Assembly (NCBI GenBank): GCA_035771175.1
Contig: CM069611.1
Coordinates: forward strand, 17,185,366-17,249,365
Origin: Paratinospora sagittata
Lineage: Eukaryota > Streptophyta > Magnoliopsida > Ranunculales > Menispermaceae
DNA: 64,000 nucleotides
Direction of reading: 5' to 3'
Every line of letters begins with the position of its first letter. The stretch's first letter is position 1. This document shows positions 22,675-34,703 of this stretch, piece after piece. The translations under genes were made by a program, and so were the position numbers. The notes beneath the pieces were generated by a model that had not been told where the DNA came from, searched no databases, and worked only from the letters and a program-made list of their open reading frames with translations.

Positions 22675-23582
22675 TTACACTGCATTATTGCGTATAATGT
22701 TCATATTGTCATACTTATGCCTGTATATTTGGAGTTCATGTATTACACTGTTGTTATGCCGGATTAGTGGTCAATCTGGCTCAACCAGACTCAGTCTTGT
22801 CTTCAGTAACTTTAAATAGTGAACAGGAGGCAGCGTGCTGCTCTAGACGATTGGTATTTAAGTAGACCTCGTGTCTCACCTCTCAACTGGAGACTGATCT
22901 GGTTGGTCTTATTTGAAAGCTACCATCTTATACAAGTAATACTGAATGTTCTAACCTTGCACGTAGTGATACCGACCCTGATAAGGATCACTAGACGTTG
23001 CTAAATCCTGTTTAAATGTTAAGTAAAGACTGGACCAGTTCATGCATTGGCATCATACATAGCACCACCTAGGGACATATGTAGTTTATGATTCATAGAA
23101 TAGTTAGAAGCGATGCTCGCTATTCATTATATTTATCTGGAGAGAGACTTACAATGAGAACCCGGCTACTTCTGGCGATGTACATTCATCAAACCAATAC
23201 GAGACGATGTCATGCATACATACATATTGGATTGATTATGATGCTCTGATGTGTATTTAAGATATTTGATTATGAAGTTTGCTTTATTAATTGTTATACT
23301 CACGAACTATTTTACCCACTGAGCATGTAGCTCACCCCGTTGTTATCCAAATTTTCACAGGAGATGAGGGTGGACTGGGTGTAGGTTTTTGGGTCCACAT
23401 TTTGTACCCTTTGTATTATTTATTGGGGATTTTTAGGAGAATGTTCCCTTAACTATTTCATGTACAAATATATTCTAAAATTAATAAAATCAGACTTGTA
23501 CTTAATCGTGTTTTCGGGCACTCAGTTATCGTTATAATGCATTCGCGCCTCGTCCGTGAGGGTCCCGTCGGTTTAGGCGACA
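22675..23582 (+). repeat. 3' LTR of the chromovirus, 5'-truncated
   Basis: Homology to the 5' LTR begins at TTACACTGCATT (5' LTR about 13744) and runs to the end, GGTTTAGGCGACA, next to the TGAAG target duplication. About 330 bp of U3, including the TATA box, is absent. About 110 bp (23450-23560) is present here but missing in the 5' LTR. Confidence 0.85.
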
Positions 23583-23837
23583 TGAAGTTTATATCCTAAT
23601 TCTAGACACATAAAGTTATCGAATTGTCTAAGCTTTGAGTGTACTTGATCATTTTCTTTGATCCTTTACTTGATGATCTCTTGAACTTGAAGACTTAAAT
23701 CTTGTATTGGCCCATCTTTGTTTTATGTGCAGAAATATACTAAATAGAAGTATTAGCATCATTTATTATATAATTTGTTAGCATCAAAATACTTAAAGAA
23801 AAAAATTAGGTACAAAATCATTTAGGCCAACACACAC

Positions 23838-24937
23838 TATATGTTCCTAAGCAATAGGGGTTATCTGTGCGCGTATCCACATTTTTTCCAACCCTAGCTT
23901 GTCCACTAGCCGGGTCTAAATACCCTATCCATATGCTTGTATCATTTTCTATAACTTCAATCTTAAACATAAATATTTAATTGCTAACCTACGGTTAGAG
24001 AAATTAGGAATACGAGACACTTATGGCCTGAAGGGACCTAGAAACCATGGGAATCAGACAAACCAATCACGGCCACGTATCCACATTTTATTGGTGGTAA
24101 ACCCTTCTCACTTCTAAAAGGGGAAGGTGTGCATTGGCCTTAATCTTATAGTTCTATAGATTGCAAATATTAAACGATGGTATAAAGTTGATAAAAAGAT
24201 TTATCTTTTAATTAAGTTGTTCCATTCTAAAAATAATAATTTGTATAAGTATCTTTATTTTTGTATTTTTAATTAGATAAAATAAGTCACCAAAAAAAAA
24301 AAAGAGATAAAATAAGCTCCTTAGAAAAAAAACGAGATGTAATAAGTTTGATAAATATAAGGGGATTTTTCATTACTAGTGGCAGAATTATTTGTATGGA
24401 TCATTGTTATAAATTAATACTTTAGATTGTTTATATTTTCTCTCTTTTTATGAAAAATAAATATTTACATCTAAATTGTAAAAACGAATATTATTAATCA
24501 TTCACTTAATATAAAGAAATATTCGTTTTAACTTTTAAAGTTAGATGGAAAAGTTACAAAATAATTTGATAGAAAAAAGTGAAAACATTTAATTAAAATT
24601 ATATAGTTAGAATTTTTTTTTTTTAGAAAAGAAATATAATAACAAGATACAATGATACACAACTCTAAACATTATTTTGCCATGTGGCATTATTACCCTT
24701 TTCTCTCTTACACTCATTATTCAACCTTTTTATAATTTTGTTTGTAAGAACTAAGATCTAGAAAATAAACTAATTACAAAATATGCCACCCTTTTTCTAT
24801 GAAATTTTAATTTATATGTAATTGAATAATATAATAATACGATAATGCAAAGCTTTTAATAATAGATTGACCTATCTTATTTTTCTATTTTTACCCATAT
24901 TTTGATATTTATATTCTTCTATTTCATAATATTTTTT
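23838..24937. other. AT-rich flank, no feature recognised
   Basis: No coding region or repeat end is seen apart from the CACAC duplication at its left edge. The CACGTATCCACATTTT type of motif occurs twice (about 23872 and 24074). It ends at the left terminal repeat of the MULE. Confidence 0.5.
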
Positions 24938-24982
24938 GAGAGCTATTAAAATTACTCACTTAATCCTCTCTGTCCACCCACC
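24938..24982 (+). repeat. Left terminal inverted repeat of the MULE
   Basis: It begins GAGAGCTATTAAAATTACTC and ends in CTGTCCACCCACC. It matches the reverse complement of 46239-46283 at 38 of 45 positions, and weaker similarity continues inward. Confidence 0.8.
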
Positions 24983-25273
24983 TAAATTTAAAAATAAAAG
25001 ATAAAAAATAACCTAATGTGAAATTACTAAAACAAACATATAAAACCCTCCTAAACCTTCCCACTCTCTTTTTGATCACCCACCCATTCTTCAACCCTAA
25101 AATCCTAGCAGTCAAATTCTTCTACTCTTCTAATCTTCAATCCTACCATTTTTTTTTCCATCAAGTTGTTGCCTTGAAAGGCAAATCAAGTGTTGAAAAA
25201 CATCTTTCATTAGTTTGGAAAGTGTGGAAAGTATCGATAGTGATTTTTCGTCAAAGAAGCCATTTGATTGACA

Positions 25274-28200
25274 ATGGGAAGAACATCAAATGAATCGGAA
25301 AGTTCTTTGTGCCCCATGGTATGTTTTTTTTATTCGTACTCTTTTTTTTGTTAAAAAATATCAATAAATCGAAAAGAATAGTGTCGAAAATGGGTTTCGA
25401 ACAGGTGTTTGAAACCCAGTTTTTGAACTATCTGGCCATCCAAGATCGGTCAGAAAATGTTTTGTCCGGTCCTATTGGCCGGACAACATGTTTTTTTTTT
25501 TAAATTTTTTACTTTTTTTTTGTGTTTTGCTATATATATATATATACATACACGTTCAATATTAATTTGGACTTGTAATTTTTCAAGATGATGAGGCGTT
25601 TGTTGAATATAGTATTGTCAGGACTGAGATTATATGAGATTAAACTGAAGAATTTCACCACTGATTTGATATTCAGAAGTAGAGATGAAATGATTGCATG
25701 GACTAGGGAGGTTGGCTGAAAAAATGGGTTTGTTATCGTCATTAAGAGCTCAGATTCGCAGGTGGGAAAAATGGTAGGCGGCCAAGAATAAAGTTTACCT
25801 GTGAGAGATATGGTTTGTATAAACCGAAAAAAGATAAAGATTGTCATGAAAAGAAAAAGAAGGGGATTGAGATTGGAACGAAGAAGTGTAATTGTCCTTT
25901 CTTGTTACGGGGAAAAAAATTGGCTACTAGTGATGATTGGACCAAAAAAGTTAATTTTGGAGTTCATAATCATCCAGCCACTGTACATATGGAAGGACAC
26001 TCTTATGTGGGAAATGTTGGCCCAGTATTATAGTCCCAGAGGGGGGGTGAATTGAACTTCGCAGATTTTCAGTTAAAATAATTAAACAGATAAAATGCGG
26101 AGTAGGTAACAATCAAAATATTCAAATGCAGACAAAATAAATGGATACAACTATTTAGAGTGGTTCGAATCTCCTTGAACCTACGTCCACTACTTGATCA
26201 CCACGATCAGGATTTCCCAATACACTATCGACTAGTCAACTTACAGGTGTGACTAGTTGTACACACTAACAAACACAAGGGCTTGGTTATAAGCCATAAA
26301 CACTAACCAACACAAGGGCTTGGTTAGAAAGCCACACATACTAGCTAGCCTACACAAGGGCTTGACTAGAAAGTCGCACTGTAACCAACTTATGAGCATG
26401 GTTACGAGCCTTACAAATATATGGTATAGTCCCGGTTGACTAATATGTCAACAATACATCAAGATTATGAATGATATAGAGAGATGTTCTAAAACACTCT
26501 CAACAATATTCCGCGTATAATCTTGAATGAATAATCACTACTATTCCAACCACAATATTTTAAATGATGTGAAGTGTTGAAATAGATGAAATCAAATACA
26601 TGCAATTGATTCAAATAATAATAATGTGAGAACAAGAATAGAGTATGCACATGTATTCAAATATTTATTCTAACAATGATATGTATAAAGCACATGAATC
26701 AATATGCACAAATAATCAAGACTTGTTGATTCTAAATATATAAATGGTTAAGATCAAGAATCAAGATACTCAAGTAATGGTCAATGAAGTCAATTCAAAA
26801 TAATGTAAGTTTAGCACATGAATCGATACTACATCATATGCATGAAACCACTAAACAAGATAATGTAATATGAAGATCAAATATGGTTTCACAAGTAGCA
26901 CTCAAATCAAAACGGTTTTCTAGATATCAAATCAAGCCCAAAACTGAATTACTCAAACAAAATCACAAGAATTTTAATTGAAATGAAGCTAAGATATTCT
27001 TCAAGTGTGATGATGGTTGAGAGATTCCTCATTCAATGATAATCAAGAATCAACAAGATGTGAAGAACTCACTAAAAAACGTCTTGATCAATTGCTCAAG
27101 AGAAACATACAAGTTTTTCAAAGAGTTTAAAGGATTAGACGAACTATACAGAGGTACGAATCAAATATATGAATGTAGGTGAACTTTTGCTTTGAAAGAT
27201 GTTTAAAATCACTCAAGAACTTGTTATGGACTTGCAGAAATGATAGTATGAAAATTGGCACAAGTTCTCAAATTTTGCAAAAGTTGCTCTTCAAATGAGC
27301 AAGTGTAGTATTTATAGAAAAATACCAGATCGAGGCACAGGAACACGTTCCTTAATGAAGAAGCGGGCTTCTGCTTTGAAATCTAAAACTTTTTAGATTT
27401 TCCTCCAATCAAAGAGCGCGTTCCTTATATGAGGAGGGCGTTCCTTAATATGTCCGTTGGGCATAAGAGCGAGGTTCTTCATTAAGAACTACTAACTCTA
27501 TAAAATTTTCTAGTTTTCCTTTGACTATAGGAGCGCGCTCCTTTTTCCCTGATAAAAAAAATCTTAGACTCGAAAAAAACAACAGGAGCGCGTTCCTTTC
27601 TTAAGGACCACTTTCCTTAAACTCTGATCAGAAAAATCTAAGTCTTAGTAAAATGCACAGGAGCGTTTTCCTTCACGTTGAAGTGATAGAAACTTGATTT
27701 TTTGATCAAAGAGAGTTTAAGACATTGTCAAACATATAAACTAACTTTCAAAACATTTTTGACAAGATTGAAACACAATTTTCAAAGATAAATACGTGTA
27801 AAACGATCGATTAAAATAGATGATCAATACATTCAATACGAGATACACATAAAATGATAAAACCATACAAAATTGATAATACATGTGCATGATACTTTAT
27901 GATATATGTATGTGTGCATGATAAACAATTTTAACTATATGATTGCATAATAATCATGATTGTGTGTGTGCATCCATGATAAATATAATAATAATGTATA
28001 AACATGAGTATGATAACCTATATGTATGATTTTCAAAAGATGTAAATCATATTGTGGTTGGACGAGTAAGAATTATTCTACAACACTAAGATTCCAAACT
28101 AAGGATTACAAACATGAAGCTCTTGAATCTTCGTGCATTGTTATTCCATGAACATGTTTTGATAGTATAGTTGAATCCATCTGATATAGCTAGTTAGCAC

Positions 28201-29514
28201 TGAAACAACTACGTCAAAGAGATTAGTGATCACAAGTATGTTGTTCATAATCATCAAAACAAAACTGAGTGAGAGTCGTTACATCAACAAGAAGGCTCAC
28301 AAAGGACAAGATGAAATCCTTGTTGAGATGAGTATGAGCCAAACAAGGCCTAGAGATATATTAACTTCTTTGAAGCGAAGGGACATGGATAATGCATCTA
28401 CACTGCAAACCATATATAATGCACACAATAAGTAAAAATTGGTTGAACATGGTTGAAGGTCTCAGATGCAACAACTGATGGTCAAACTTGCTGAAGAGCA
28501 ATATGTTGAGTGGCATAAGTGCAATGAAGATACCGACAACGTGAAGGCTTTGTTTTGGGCACATCTAGTTTTGGTAGACTTGTTGCATTGTTTTCCAAAA
28601 GTTTTGATAATGGATTGGATGTACAAGACGAACATCAACTAATATGACTTTCTCGGTTGCCTATGTAATCATGTCAGATGAGAAAAAAGAGAACTATACA
28701 TTGGCACTTGAAAAATTAAAAGATTTATTAGAAAGGTGGGCACAACTAGAAGTTTTAATTACAAGCAGAGAATTGGCTTTGATGAATGTCGTGAGGGTTG
28801 TTTTTCCAGATGTCACAAATTTGTTATGCGTCTGGAATATACACAAGAATGTGTTGGAATGTCTTGGTGGAATTCGAGTAAGAGGAGAAATATAAAGAAC
28901 ACCTAAGAGTGTTGAACATTGAGTATGAAAGTTATCCTAATGTCCTTACATATATATTGAATTAGTGCTTGAAAAAATACAAAAAAAGATTTGTGAGAGC
29001 TTGGACAAATTAAGTCATGCAAAGTTGAAGAGACACGCTTCTTAGAGGAATTTTGAATCATCATGGACACCCATTAATTCCTTGTTGTTATTGCAACATA
29101 TAGAGATAACAACATCATTTTAGCAGAGTGTGTTCACTGTAAAACATAATCATAGAGATCATATTTACAATGAACAATGTTGGGTGTATCAAGGTTTGCA
29201 CTTGAGATAATACATACAGAATATGCTTGTTGCAAGGAGAATTACTTCGAGAGATCACTTTGTGGATGTATGTTGCGAAAACACATGGATTACCCTATGC
29301 ACATGAGATCTTTGAATGCCACCAAGGACATCAGCCTATCCCTCTTTCTTCTATAGATGCCCATTGGAAAAAACTTGACATGATTGTCCCTATTCAAGAG
29401 TCCAAGCAAGAATTACAATGCACGGTTGAGTTTGAAGGGTTTTTGAGGTTTTTTGATGCTAGTGATGCACCTGGCAAGTCAAGAATGCTGAAAAAAATTA
29501 AGGGAGATATATAA
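25274..29514 (+). pseudogene. FAR1/MULE transposase, interrupted by a solo LTR and frameshifts
   Basis: A short first exon (ATG 25274) probably ends at 25318, with a second exon from 25588. The FAR1-type zinc-binding DNA-binding region follows (ERYGLYKP, CNCPFLLRGKKL, GVHNHPATVHMEGHSY; 25800-26012). After the solo LTR at 26015-28289 the protein resumes with QTRPRDILTSLKRRDMDNAS. The transposase core follows: VLIMDWMYKTN (first Asp) and FPDVTNLLCVWNIHKNV (second Asp). The third acid lies in a frame-disturbed stretch. The C-terminal SWIM-like region reads AKTHGLPYAHEI with cysteines lost. MULE transposases cut and paste DNA at terminal repeats. Stops and frameshifts inactivate it. Confidence 0.85.
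26015..28289 (-). mobile_element. Solo Sirevirus-like LTR inside the transposase gene
   Basis: It starts TGTTGGCCCAGTATTATAG and ends TTACATCAACA, with the family's TGTTG..CAACA termini and the GGGGGGTGAATTG block. Transposase coding sequence lies directly on both sides. The flanking 5-mers GGAAA and AGAAG match only partly, so the duplication is decayed. A TATA box near 27308-27315 on the minus strand gives the orientation. Its U3 half holds GGAGCGCGTTCCTT palindromes (27330-27690), and its U5 half holds CACAAGGGCTTGGTTA repeats (26270-26410). Confidence 0.85.
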
Positions 29515-30333
29515 TCCCTCATCTACATTGATGTCTGAACCTGCCGTGAAAAGAAACAACCGGGAAAGACCACGTTTAAAGATTGATAAATCAATCAAGA
29601 GAAATCCATCATTCTTTGAGCACATGTTGTCATAGGAAAATAGTCGTTCCCCTGTTCCTTCCCCCGTTCCTTCCTTGAATACTGTCAAAGGACTTGTAAA
29701 CGTTCATAGGACAAGGAATTTGGGCCCTAAAAATATATCAATCAATTTCCCAATGGTCTGAAGCTTTACATTCAACAAGTAAAAGATGTAACAGCTGACA
29801 GACATTGTGGTTAACGAGTTGTTGCCCTGTATATGGGTTTTGAGGAAGATCATTGGAAAAAGGTTAGATAGGATCTCTTGGAGGAACTTCAGAATTTTAA
29901 AGATTACTACATAGTGATTTTCCAATACAGTGGTAGAAAGAATGAAATAATTAAGGCTTTGGACTGTTATGATGTACCAACACCATCACATGCCTAGATG
30001 ACAATGCTTGAAATGGGTCACTTGATTGCAAGCAAGTACAATGTTGTTGTCTTCGTTCTTTTATCGAATCAACAATGCTTGACATTTCTTTGACTTAGGA
30101 GTATACCTGTTCAAACATCCGAGAGACAATTATTTGCTACGGGTTTTGTGAGTGAATGTCATTTTGTGCAGGTTATTTTAAGCCTAACTAGTCCTCTACC
30201 GCCTGTTGCTGCCAATTGGGGACAATATCATCTCTCATGTGCTAAGGGTTGGGACATCCCATACTTAGACCGTATTCTACATTTTACTGGAACTGTTCCT
30301 AATGTAGTAACTGTAAAAACAATTTTTCATTGA
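29515..30333 (+). pseudogene. OTU-type cysteine protease domain downstream of the transposase
   Basis: A linker typical of MULE proteins (RERPRLKIDKSIKRNPSFFE) links the transposase to a region that reads in one frame from about 29740. It has VKDVTADRHCG with the presumed catalytic Cys at 29806-29808, and EEDHWKKVR. A later segment has MGHLIASKYNVVVF, and ECHFVQVILS carries the presumed catalytic His. It ends GWDIPYLDRIL with TGA at 30331-30333. OTU proteases cleave ubiquitin-type linkages. The usual DGNC motif reads DRHC here, and several stops are present, so this copy is dead. Whether transposase and OTU were one protein is inferred from the linker. Confidence 0.7.
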
Positions 30334-32821
30334 AAAGAAAAATTTTCATTGTCACAAAATGAGTTTGTACATGATTTATCATAATGAGTTTGTCACAAAA
30401 TTAATACTCAATGATATTTAATTTATGAATTCCATTCCATGCATTCATTATTAAAAAAAAAACAAAAAATTTATACATTAATGAATTTATGCCTGTCTTC
30501 TTCAAACCCGTGAGCAAAGATGGATTTTCTTGTTTGAGTTGCCGAGGGCTCTGCATATTCAACTAGTGTGTGCGCAACTAGTGTGGAAGTTGGCTCTTCG
30601 TTGATGCTAGCACCAGTTAGGGCCGCAATGACTTCATCGACCGCCATGTACACATCATTAACTGTTAGTTTTTCCGCCCTCCCCCCTGCCTTGCTTTTAA
30701 TTGCATCAACATTTGCAGAGTGCGTTTGTTGCATTCCTAAGAAAACCATAAAAACAATTAATACCAAATATATTACATTCATACACATTTATAATTGCTA
30801 TGTAATACTTAAATTATTACCTGCGCATCATTGTTGTCAATGTGTCGGCCTAACACTTGTGTAAAAGCACGAAATTCAGGATTCTGGACTATTGGGTGTG
30901 AAATTAAGTAGAACCAACCCAAATATCCTTGTACTGCATCCCATGGATTACATACCGGTTGCCCACATGCTTGGTTCGATAACAAATGGAAGTCCCAATT
31001 TTGCCACATTTGAACAATGAACATGTAATGAATTACGTAATTACGTGCCTTAGCACCCCTATCGGCTCGAACTGGGCGCATAGGTTCACGTGGGATATGT
31101 TGTACAAATCCAAGTTGACGAAGAAATCGATCAGGGTGATATGGCTCAACCACATCAAAAAACTTAAGTCATGAGATGTAAAATGCCACTTCATGTAGAA
31201 GACATAGGTCCCTACAATCTTTATAAGGGTCCCATATGACCCAAACAAAATAATGTAGAACCAGTTTAAATATAAGTTGAGATTTTTCTACCTGACATTT
31301 AATTTTAAACGATTAACATTTACCTAATTTGGTTGAAGACCATCAATAGCCTCATGCAAGCTTTCAAGATATTCTGACCCTAATCCCATTTCTTTTCTCA
31401 GCTTCCACTTTCGAGCACTTGGGTAGTTATTTGTATATGCACGATTAACATGAGGTTGAATCAATGATATGCGTTGGTATACCCACGCCTACCAAATACA
31501 AGGAAAAAAATTATTAGACATAAAAGAAAATGAAAGCGTTCAAACAACAAATATGTTTTTCATAATTTACATGAAAGAATAAATAAGGTAGCCTTGCCTC
31601 TAAGAAACTCGTGTATCTTGTAATTTGTTGGATGCCAAATCTTGTCGCACATCCTAATTGGCAATATAAAAAGCCAAACAAGTAGAACCCCATGAATATG
31701 TGCTAACCATTTCCAGGTTCAACAACAATTTTATGTAAATTATATTCACCCTTGTAGCACTCTTGTCCATGAAAATCGTACAACCTAATATAAACAACAA
31801 ATATGCTCTTGATGTACATTCAGCCAAAGGATATGATTGATTTTTTTTAAGTTTTAACCAAACCAATCATACTGCAGTTCCTTTGTGCGCAGTGAGCTCT
31901 TCGGCTGCATCTCTACTTGACACCCCTAATGCTTCTTAAAGCAGTAGGACTACCTCTGCATTATCTAATACTTCGCAATTTACTATCTTGCCCAAAGTTG
32001 GTATGCAAAGTAAGACGATGACATCATAGAGATTGATGCTCATTTCACCTAAAGGGAGGTGAAATGTGTTTGTCTCTGGGTCCCACCTCTCCACGAAAGA
32101 AGAAATTAAAACTTTACTGACACTCTCGTACGTGCATTTTAGAAGAGGATGAAACCTAGACTCTATAATAATTCTCATAACCCTTTGCTTCTCGGGGTGT
32201 TCACTGAGATCCCATGAGCCAATTTGGTACCGTGATTGATTCACTTAAGAATTTTACGTTTCTGCATTAGTAAACAAAATAAAAAAAATCGATCAAATAA
32301 ATTTATTTAGTCGTAATCATAAAAATTGAATAAAAAAAAATTATGTACCTTGTTCTGCCAGATGAAATATGCTACATGTGTTTTAAAGTTCGTGAGTATC
32401 GAAGGATCAATAGGTCCGCCAGGGCAAGGACCAGTTAGTGTTGGCCTAGATGTGTCCGAGAGGGGGGTGAATTGGACACTTAGCAAATTTTAACCTTTCC
32501 TTTGAATGTATGAACTATTGAAAGCATATTAAGCAAGTATGATAAATTAAGTACGATAACAGTAAGACATACATGATTTAGAGTGGTTCATCCTTGCCTA
32601 CATCCATTACCTAACCTCCTCAGTTAGGATTTGTCCAAACTCTACTAAGGATCTTCTTACGGGTGAAGACCAAATCGGTACACTTTCTCAACTTATGGGT
32701 GTGAGAAGAACTGTTACATTTTCTCAAGTTCCGGGTGTGAGAAGAACATTTTCTTAACTTCTAGGTGTGAGAATGACCATTACAACTTTGACCAACACTT
32801 TCTCTAACCTAGTGACAAACC

Positions 32822-34703
32822 TTTTGGCTCAGTTATGTCCAAGAGGGGGGTGAATTGGACACTTAGACAATTTAAAAAATAATAACAATGGCAAAGATAC
32901 AGTGCAGAAAAATAAGCAAGTATGCACAGTCGATTTATAGTGGTTCGGCTACTTGCCTACGTCCACTACCTAACCTCCTCAGTTAGGATTTTAACCTTAT
33001 CACTATAGACCTTCTTACGGGTGAAGATCAAACTGTTACACATTTTTCTCAACTTGCTGGTGTAAGAACAACCGTTACACTGCTCAGCTTTAAGGCGTGA
33101 GACCAACCTTTCTCAACTTACGGGTGTGAGAACTACCGTTTCTTTGTTGACAGAAGAATATCAACTCAGTAGTTTATGTAACTACTATTACAACCTTGAT
33201 ACAGTATACAAGATATGAAATTGAGTACAACTGTATCCTATGAACTATCTCTCAAATTACTCTTTCTGCAAGAATGAAGTAAGTTAAAACAGTGTTTAAC
33301 GATTTGAGTGAAAACAGTTCAAAACTTCAAATAGATTTTCAGATAAAGATAAAATGTTAGCTCAGTATGAAAATCTTTTGAATACTTAAAGTCTCAAAGA
33401 AAACTACTATGAAAATAGATCGACTTAAACATTTTCTTGACCAGATGAAAATTCGACTAAGTTTCAAAAAATATTTTAGCTCAGAGAATTTTTGGTGCTT
33501 AACAAATTGTTAAGTGTCTGTATTTATAGACTTGTAGAGATGAAGCTGTTGTTCATTTGAATTTGAATTTCAAATAAGAACGTTTACTCACAACAGCTAG
33601 AATATACCAAGAAAATAACAACTGCACAATTTATGAATATTTTATTTTTCTCCAAATACACGAATAAGGAAAGTTTTAGAAGACGTGGTTCCTGAATTAG
33701 AGAATATCTCTTACAAATACAAAAAATTGATTTTGTACGAAAAGTTTTGCTGAAAAGGTCGCAAAAAAATACGTACATGTCAGAATAGCAAAAATATCAT
33801 TTATGTCATTTTGTTCTTTTGAGGGCGCTCATAGAACGTCAGCTTCCTACTGAACAATGAAGTGAGAGCACTACTAAATAGTAAGCGTCCTGACTTACTT
33901 TGACAATTAAACGACTTAAAGCATGAGGGCGCTACTTTGCAGTAAGCGTCCTGCTTTGTTTTAAAACGCAAAACATATGAGGGCGCTACTCAAGAGTAAG
34001 CGTCCTGAACTATTAAAAGAAATTTTAAAACAATGTTTAAGTGCGCTGACGGACGGTGAGCGTCCTGAAAGTTCCTTAAGTTGATTCTAAGGATGAGGGC
34101 GCTCCTACACAAGTAGCGTCTTGATAATTCATTCAACTTATAACTTATCAGCGTCCTTAAAGATAAAAATCACTTTCAGCGAGCTGAAACTAAGTCAGCG
34201 TCCTGACATTCTCAAAGGTTAATAAAAGAAAGGTCACTACTAACCAGTAAGAGTCCTTATTAAATAGTTCAACTCAACCTTGAGCGTCCTAACATTTTAT
34301 CAGCGTCCTGACTCATCAAGTCCAGAAGAGCACTGCTAAAATATTAGCGTCCTGAAAGACTTTTAAAAAATGGTTTTTGATTTCTCAATTAAAACTAAAT
34401 AAAACATCATTGTTTCTTTTAATCAAAACAAATACTTTAGAAATCATAAGGTACAATTAAAATGTTAAAATCAAAATATGCAAACGATTAAAATCTTGCT
34501 GAGAGTAAGATGATCGATAGACTTTACATTTTAAGTACTGACAGACTTGGAACTTTACTTTGATATTCAATAGGCTTGTGATCAGAGTTCCTTGATCTTG
34601 ATTCTTGATAAATCTGAAACACTTGACAAAATCGTTAGATAGACCAACTGAAGATATTTGAAATCATCAAAACATTCATGTCATGGGGTTCATTGAGATA
34701 ACA
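32822..34703 (-). mobile_element. Solo LTR nested in the 3' LTR, target duplication AAACC
   Basis: It starts TTTTGGCTCAG (decayed TGTTGG) and ends GAGATAACA. AAACC lies on both sides (32817-32821 and 34704-34708), and the host LTR continues exactly across the gap when compared with 43680-43690. It shares the TCCAAGAGGGGGGTGAATTG block with the other LTRs but is a different subfamily. It carries the longest palindromic minisatellite (33821-34360) and a TATA box near 33520. Confidence 0.85.
33821..34360. repeat. GAGGGCGCTACT..AGTAAGCGTCCTG minisatellite
   Basis: About ten degenerate units alternate a GAGGGCGCTACT-type half and an AGTAAGCGTCCTG-type half, each pair able to form a stem around a 5-8 base loop. 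Spacers are AT-rich and variable. It lies in the U3 half of the solo LTR, upstream of the promoter. Confidence 0.85.

Larger units (their letters stand above)
13403..23582 (+). mobile_element. Complete Ty3-gypsy chromovirus (Tekay/Del-like) with extra ORFs, target duplication TGAAG
   Basis: The order is 5' LTR (13403-14667), tRNA-Met primer site, an extra ORF, Gag, protease, reverse transcriptase, RNase H, integrase with a C-terminal chromodomain-like segment, a second extra ORF and a shortened 3' LTR (about 22675-23582). TGAAG at 13398-13402 and 23583-23587 is the target duplication and proves one insertion, here into a Sirevirus-like LTR. Gene order and the integrase tail place it among Tekay/Del-type chromoviruses. 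Numerous stops and frameshifts make it non-autonomous. Confidence 0.92.
11772..23832 (-). mobile_element. Solo Sirevirus-like LTR, split by a gypsy element, target duplication CACAC
   Basis: One LTR of about 1.88 kb is present as 11772-13402 and 23588-23832. It starts TGTTGGACATCC and ends GGCCAACA, and is flanked by CACAC at 11767-11771 and 23833-23837. It resembles the long LTRs at 32439-45457: an early GGAGTGAATTGG block, a TGGTTCGG-containing hairpin region, short 'TTACGGG..GAAGAACC' tandem repeats (about 11970-12205) and GCGTCCTG/GGGCGC motifs (about 12750-12845). A TATA box (TCTATAAATACAAG, near 12635-12648) points to minus-strand transcription. No internal domain remains. Confidence 0.88.

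Noticed and set aside
33821..34360. Repeat-spacer pattern that superficially resembles a CRISPR array
   Set aside because: Units are degenerate, spacers vary widely in length, the copies lie in LTRs, and the window is clearly plant DNA.
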